DNA from: CAZUCE01 sp964619265
GTDB taxonomy: Bacteria; Planctomycetota; UBA1135; GCA-002686595
DNA length: 64,000 bases
Assembly (NCBI GenBank): GCA_964619265.1
Contig: CAZUCE010000006.1
Coordinates: 62,001-126,000 of the forward strand
Direction of reading: 5' to 3'
Under the pieces are notes generated by a model. That model ran no database searches and had not been told where the DNA came from. It was given only the letters and a program-made list of their open reading frames with translations. Within the stretch, counting starts at the first letter, position 1; every line of letters starts with the position of its first letter. The position numbers and the translations under genes were made by a program. Shown here piece after piece: positions 59,957 to 64,000 of the stretch.

Positions 59957-61867
59957 ATGCTGGCCATGCTCGATCCGATGTTGTGCACTGCGGTCGCCGA
60001 GGGCGTAGGAAAGTTGGCGACCGATGCCCTCATTCGTGAGCCGGCAACTGCGCTTGCTTTGATTCTGACGCTGGGCGTTCTCGCCCAGTGGCTAGCCGAT
60101 CGACTTCATCTCCCGTCGATTCTCGTGCTGCTGGTCACCGGTCTGTTGGTCGGTCCAGTCTTCGGCGTGCTCGACGTCGAGGCGCTGTTTGGGCATCTAC
60201 TGTTTCCGATCGTTGGGCTTGCCGTGGCAGCGATCCTGTTCGAAGGCGGCTTGAGCCTGCGGCGGGAAGAGCTGGACGACATCGGGCCCGCGCTCACCCG
60301 GCTGATCGGTATCGGCATTCCGATTACCTGGGTCCTGGCGACCTTGGGCGCGCACTTCTTCGTGGGCTTTGGCTGGATGCTGTCGGCGATTCTGGGGGCG
60401 ATCCTGGTCGTTACCGGGCCGACGGTTGCGTTGCCGCTGCTCAATCACATTCGGCCCAAGGGCAAGATCGCCGCACTCGTCAAGTGGGAGGGGATCGTCA
60501 ATGATCCTATCGGGGCGATCTTGGCGGTCTTGGTGCTCGAATGGGTCGTGACGAATCGCACCGATGGTGCCACCGGAGATGCGCTGCTCGGCATTTTGAA
60601 GGCCGGTGGAATCGGCGTTGGGCTCGGCTGGATGACGACCGAGACGGTGGCTTTTGCCCTGCGCAAGCACTTGGTTCCCGACAGTTTGCAGAGCAGTTTG
60701 ACCCTCGGCGCGGCTCTGCTCGCGTTTGTGGTCTCCAACGAGCTACAGCACGAGTCGGGGCTGCTGACGGTGACCGTGCTCGGCATTTTGCTGACCAACA
60801 AGAAGCACCTGGATCTCGATCACGTGGTCGAATTCAAAGAGAACCTGCGGGTTGTCTTGATCGGCAGTCTGTTCGTCATGCTGGCCGCTCGCATCGAATG
60901 GGAGCAGCTCGACCTGCTCGGCCCAGGTAGCTTCGGATTTTTGGCGTTCTTGATCTTCGTCGTACGTCCCTTGGCGGTTGCGGCGTCCTGCTCGGGGATC
61001 GGAATGACGCTCCCCGAGAAGCTGTTCCTGGCGATGATGGCCCCGCGTGGAATCGTGGCGGCAGCGGTGTCCTCCCTGTTTGCCATCCGCCTGGTCGAGG
61101 CCGAGGTTCCGCGCGCGGAGGCCTTGGCTCCGCTTGTCTTCCTGGTCATTGTCGGAACCGTGCTCTTCTATGGCCTGCTCGCCGGGCCGGTGGCTCGCCG
61201 GGTCGGGCTCGCAAGCCGCGACCGCGAGGGGGTGCTGATCCTCGGGGGCCATCCGTTTGCGCGCATGTTCGCCGAGGCGCTCAACGGCCTGGGCGTGAGG
61301 GTCGTCCTGATCGACTCGAACCGTAGCAACGTGGCGGCGGCTCGGCTCGCGGGTCTCGAGGGCTATCACGCCTCGATTCGTTCGGACTATGTGCTGGAAA
61401 ACGTGCCGCTCTACGGCATTGGCCGGTTGTTGGCGGTGGTCTCGAACGATGAGGTCAACGCCCTCGCCGCATTGCGATTCGACAGTCTGTTCGGACGCGC
61501 GGAGGTCTACCAGTTGGCACCCGTGGGGGCGTCTGCGGAAGAAAGTTCACGCCTGGCGACCGAGACCCACGGGCGGGTGCTGTTCGGCAGGCGCTATCCG
61601 TTTGCCGAGATCGAGCGTCGAATTTCCGCGGGCGCCGAGATCCGCAAGACGAATTTGACCGAGGAATTCGGGATGACCGAGTTCAACGTGCGGCACGGGG
61701 ATGCCGCGTTGCCCCTGGCCATCCTCCGGAAAAGCGGCGGACTCAAGTTCTTCACAGAAGACCTCCGCCCGACGCCTGAGGCAGGCGATCGGCTGATCTC
61801 GTTGATTCAGGATATCGAGGAGCCCGAGGCCTCCGAGGTCCCGGAGAAAGCCCCAGGCGAGGCCTAG
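59957..61867 (+). CDS. CPA1-type Na+(K+)/H+ antiporter with C-terminal TrkA-N-like domain
   Basis: A 636-residue membrane protein. Residues 25-410 contain about 12 helices of the cation/proton antiporter fold, with the E-G-I-V-N-D-P-I-G motif carrying the ion-binding Asn-Asp pair. Residues 420-540 form a TrkA-N/RCK-like nucleotide domain (V-L-I-L-G-G-H-P-F-A-R-M-F then V-V-L-I-D-S-N) that would gate transport, and a shorter tail follows. It would exchange Na+ or K+ for protons across the inner membrane. ATGs at 59957 and 59966 and a TTG at 59951 are all possible starts. Confidence 0.92.
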   Translation: MLAMLDPMLCTAVAEGVGKLATDALIREPATALALILTLGVLAQWLADRLHLPSILVLLVTGLLVGPVFGVLDVEALFGHLLFPIVGLAVAAILFEGGLSLRREELDDIGPALTRLIGIGIPITWVLATLGAHFFVGFGWMLSAILGAILVVTGPTVALPLLNHIRPKGKIAALVKWEGIVNDPIGAILAVLVLEWVVTNRTDGATGDALLGILKAGGIGVGLGWMTTETVAFALRKHLVPDSLQSSLTLGAALLAFVVSNELQHESGLLTVTVLGILLTNKKHLDLDHVVEFKENLRVVLIGSLFVMLAARIEWEQLDLLGPGSFGFLAFLIFVVRPLAVAASCSGIGMTLPEKLFLAMMAPRGIVAAAVSSLFAIRLVEAEVPRAEALAPLVFLVIVGTVLFYGLLAGPVARRVGLASRDREGVLILGGHPFARMFAEALNGLGVRVVLIDSNRSNVAAARLAGLEGYHASIRSDYVLENVPLYGIGRLLAVVSNDEVNALAALRFDSLFGRAEVYQLAPVGASAEESSRLATETHGRVLFGRRYPFAEIERRISAGAEIRKTNLTEEFGMTEFNVRHGDAALPLAILRKSGGLKFFTEDLRPTPEAGDRLISLIQDIEEPEASEVPEKAPGEA

Positions 61868-61888
61868 GAGCCCGCCTGCGGGGGCTCC
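61867..61888 (+). terminator. Hairpin after the antiporter gene
   Basis: GGAGCCC pairs with GGGCTCC (7 bp, loop of 8) and overlaps the last base of the antiporter stop codon. It is a plausible terminator without a U-tract. Confidence 0.5.
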
Positions 61889-62129
61889 GCGCTACAGCCG
61901 CCCGCCTTGAGAGCTGCCTGGGATGAAGTTGCGTCTCCCCGGAATCCCAGATCTCGGCGTGAGCCCGCGCCCCGGGGGCCCGGGACGGTCTATCCTTAGG
62001 GGCTCAGCCGGTGTGCTGGAACCCGCGGGCTCCAGCCTCCGTCTTCCCCTCATGCGGCGACCCGGACCCCGTCCGGCCCGACTCTCGTCCGATGCCCCGC
62101 CGTCCGGGTTCTCCGGGTGGCTCCTCCCT

Positions 62130-63776
62130 ATGCACAGGCACTCTATGCATCGCTCCTTCGCCCTCGCCTGCCTGGCTCTCGCCGGCCTGTTCTCGGCGCC
62201 CGCAAGCGCTCAACAAAACGAGATCCCCGGCACCGACGTTTCGCTAGGCATCCTTCAGGAACTGGTTCAACAGGGCCACCAGGGACCGTTCCCCAGTGGT
62301 GTGACCGCGGTCTCGATGTCGACGACCTCCTGCAACTTGGGATCGGTCAACGTGCCGTGGTTCGCCACGATGGACGAAGACCACCCGTTCATCGCGTTCC
62401 TTTTGGCCCGCGAGGACGACAGCGGTCGCTTCGTTCAAATCTCCGACCGCAGCAACGTCAAGCACGGCTTCTTCGCGTTGTCGAACAGCCAGTGCATCCC
62501 GTGCGTGAATCCGGTTTTCGCGGGGAACTTCCTCGGAGTCGGTTGCTCGGACACCTACAGCACGTTCAACAACGCGTTCAACTTCGAGCTCGGGCCGGCC
62601 GACGAAATCAACCCCTGGCTGGGAACCTGGGACGCGGAGTGTTCCTTCTTCGACCTGGGCCTCAACCCCGGACCGGGCGCTGTTTGTGACGGCAACCGCA
62701 GTTTCACGTTCGGTCAGTCCAACAACCTCGGCCCGCTCGGTTTCCGCGTGATCGTCAGGGATGAGGACCTGAACGCCAGCAACGATCCGACCTTCTGGTA
62801 CTCCTCCCAGTACGTGGTCCGGGGTGAGCCCGAAGCCAACCGAACAAACAACCTGGGCTCGCGTCGCTTTGTCCCGACGTGGAATGGCAACCAGTGGAAC
62901 TTCCAAATCGGTGCGCAACTTCTCGAGGGCTCGCTCCTTCAGCGCTGGGAAGACGCGACCGTCACCTCAGAGAAGAACGGTATGGACGACGGCCGCGTCT
63001 ACGTGGGCGTCAAGGTCACCGGACCGGTCGACGGTCTGTGGCACTACGAGTACGCGCTCCACAACCGGGACAACGCACGCGGCATCGACGGCCTCACCGT
63101 TCCGGTGTGCGCCCAGGCCGGGATTCAGAACTTCGGGTTCCGCGATATCGACAACGCGATCGGCAACAACTGGTCGGCGACCCTGAACGGTGGCTCGGTC
63201 GAGGTCGACGGCGAGGGCAACGCCCTGCGTTGGAACTCGATCTACAACTTCTGGTTCGATTCTCCGGCAGCGCCGGTATCCGGCGCGATCACCCTCGACG
63301 TGGCCGACCTCGGTCCCGGCGCCGACCAGTTCGCGGTCCCGACCACCGTCCCCGGTGTCGCGAACTTCGTCGCGACCGGCCCGGGCTGCTCGGCGACGAC
63401 GCCGGGAACCCTGCGTACGAACGGCTTGGCCGCCCTCGGAGACCCGAACTTCGCCATTCTTGGAACTGGCGTCGCGGCTGGGTCCCCGTCGCTCGTCTAC
63501 GCGAGTGCGGTGGCCGGAAGCTTGCCGCTCGGTTCCTGCACCGTTTCCCTGGGTGGCTTGCCCGGCACGGACATCTTCCTGCTCGGTTCGGTGGTCAGCG
63601 ATGCGGCGGGTGAATTCACTCTTCCGGTTCCTGTCCCGGCCAATCCCGCGCTCGAAGGCGTGACCTTGGAAACCCAAGGCATCGTCATCACCGGACCTGG
63701 CGGCCCGCTGCTGGACGTCGCCGAATTGACCGACGGCATGCGCTTCGTGTTCGGAACGCCGACCGACTGCCTCTAG
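62130..63776 (+). CDS. Large secreted protein of unknown function with beta-sandwich tail
   Basis: A 548-residue exported protein with signal peptide (R-S-F-A-L-A-C-L-A-L-A-G-L-F-S-A-P-A-S-A-Q-split). The N-terminal 430 residues have no family I can name. They contain conserved-looking cysteines (I-P-C-V-N, G-V-G-C-S, E-C-S-F-F, A-V-C-D-G-N) and many Asn/Trp-rich strands, suggesting an all-beta extracellular protein. The last 120 residues match the lineage's beta-sandwich tail (L-P-G-T-D-I-F-L-L-G, V-P-A-N-P-A-L-E-G). Start could be either of two ATGs 15 bases apart. It ends just before the terminal hairpin and giant palindrome. Confidence 0.78.
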   Translation: MHRHSMHRSFALACLALAGLFSAPASAQQNEIPGTDVSLGILQELVQQGHQGPFPSGVTAVSMSTTSCNLGSVNVPWFATMDEDHPFIAFLLAREDDSGRFVQISDRSNVKHGFFALSNSQCIPCVNPVFAGNFLGVGCSDTYSTFNNAFNFELGPADEINPWLGTWDAECSFFDLGLNPGPGAVCDGNRSFTFGQSNNLGPLGFRVIVRDEDLNASNDPTFWYSSQYVVRGEPEANRTNNLGSRRFVPTWNGNQWNFQIGAQLLEGSLLQRWEDATVTSEKNGMDDGRVYVGVKVTGPVDGLWHYEYALHNRDNARGIDGLTVPVCAQAGIQNFGFRDIDNAIGNNWSATLNGGSVEVDGEGNALRWNSIYNFWFDSPAAPVSGAITLDVADLGPGADQFAVPTTVPGVANFVATGPGCSATTPGTLRTNGLAALGDPNFAILGTGVAAGSPSLVYASAVAGSLPLGSCTVSLGGLPGTDIFLLGSVVSDAAGEFTLPVPVPANPALEGVTLETQGIVITGPGGPLLDVAELTDGMRFVFGTPTDCL

Positions 63777-63786
63777 ACGAACGGTC

Positions 63787-63818
63787 ACGCCGGTGCCAGT
63801 TCGACCTGACACCGGCGT
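63787..63818 (+). terminator. Hairpin terminator next to palindrome B
   Basis: A 13-bp stem with one mismatch (63787-63799 with 63806-63818) and a 6-base loop lies 11 bases after the stop. Its GGTGCCAG / CTGACACC ends resemble the ends of the giant palindromes, so it may be a smaller relative of them. Confidence 0.65.
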
Positions 63819-63977
63819 ACGGCAGCCGGGCCAGACGCACCGCCGAGATCGGTGATACGGTGCCAGAGCCAAATACACCGCTGAGGCTCCGGCAGCGAAG
63901 CTGCCGGAGCCTCAGCGGTGTATTTGGCTCTGGCACCGTATCACCGATCTCGGCGGTGCGTCTGGCCCGGCTGCCGT
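63819..63977. repeat. Giant perfect palindromic repeat element B
   Basis: Two 78-base arms (63819-63896 and 63900-63977) are exact reverse complements around a 3-base GAA loop. The inner arm shares the core GGTGCCAGAGCCAAAT and the CACCGCTGAG block with the repeat at 22791. The outer arm (GGCCAGACGCACCGCCGAG) is a more diverged copy of the same unit. It lies 42 bases after a gene end, like element A. Together they define a dispersed family of very long inverted repeats. Confidence 0.93.
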
Positions 63978-64000
63978 TACCGATCTTCTAGCGCGATGCT

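Noticed and set aside
1..64000. tRNA or rRNA genes
   Set aside because: I looked for the T-loop GGTTCGA-type signature with a flanking cloverleaf and for conserved rRNA segments. The few partial matches lie inside protein genes and do not fold properly.

Overview
The window is high-GC (mid-60s percent by eye), densely coded bacterial chromosome. The best guess for the source is a planctomycete, perhaps near the Saltatorellus/Rohdeia-type marine lineages. This is inferred from several very long secreted proteins that share a C-terminal beta-sandwich tail, FG-GAP and PQQ-like propeller proteins, a beta-helix/HEAT protein, and many genes whose start codons follow pyrimidine-rich stretches instead of a Shine-Dalgarno motif. 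No rRNA, tRNA, CRISPR array, insertion sequence or phage gene was seen.

Layout. Positions 1-22.8 kb are mostly acyl-CoA and central carbon metabolism. A truncated nitrilase-type hydrolase comes first. Then follow thiolase, 3-hydroxyacyl-CoA dehydrogenase and two acyl-CoA dehydrogenases with a small HTH protein between them, an MBL hydrolase, an AraC/GyrI regulator, an Isc-type ferredoxin, a DEAD-box helicase with a huge Arg/Glu/Ser tail, exonuclease III and a LON-domain protein. A second beta-oxidation block follows: thiolase, a 3-hydroxyacyl-CoA dehydrogenase coupled to two cyclophilins, enoyl-CoA hydratase and a third thiolase. An aconitase-superfamily fusion protein, an isocitrate/isopropylmalate dehydrogenase and a VOC protein end this part. 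The two blocks together encode every step of a beta-oxidation spiral feeding acetyl-CoA towards a tricarboxylic or branched-chain acid pathway.

Positions 22.8-41.5 kb are accessory. They hold a 204-bp perfect palindromic repeat, a DMT exporter, a glutamate-cysteine ligase with an unknown partner, a divergent pair of secreted FG-GAP and beta-helix/HEAT proteins, a 1019-residue propeller protein, a six-hairpin-like secreted protein, a DUF429-alkyltransferase-like fusion, a frameshifted secreted-protein remnant, a nitrilase homologue lacking its catalytic Lys and Cys, and a gamma-glutamyltransferase.

Positions 41.6-47.1 kb form one tightly overlapping operon: an epimerase-like SDR, then an ABC ATPase, an FtsX-type permease and an AttH/CrtC-like lipoprotein. 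A Nudix hydrolase and a polytopic membrane protein run the other way.

Positions 48.8-57.7 kb carry the most striking feature: four tandem paralogues of large secreted proteins with an N-E-V-W-N motif and a later E-G-G-Q motif, consistent with a clan GH-A-like TIM-barrel hydrolase. Each has its own hairpin terminator. The window ends with a second, cytoplasmic-looking gamma-glutamyltransferase, a CPA1 antiporter with a TrkA-type tail, another large secreted protein and a second giant perfect palindrome related to the first.
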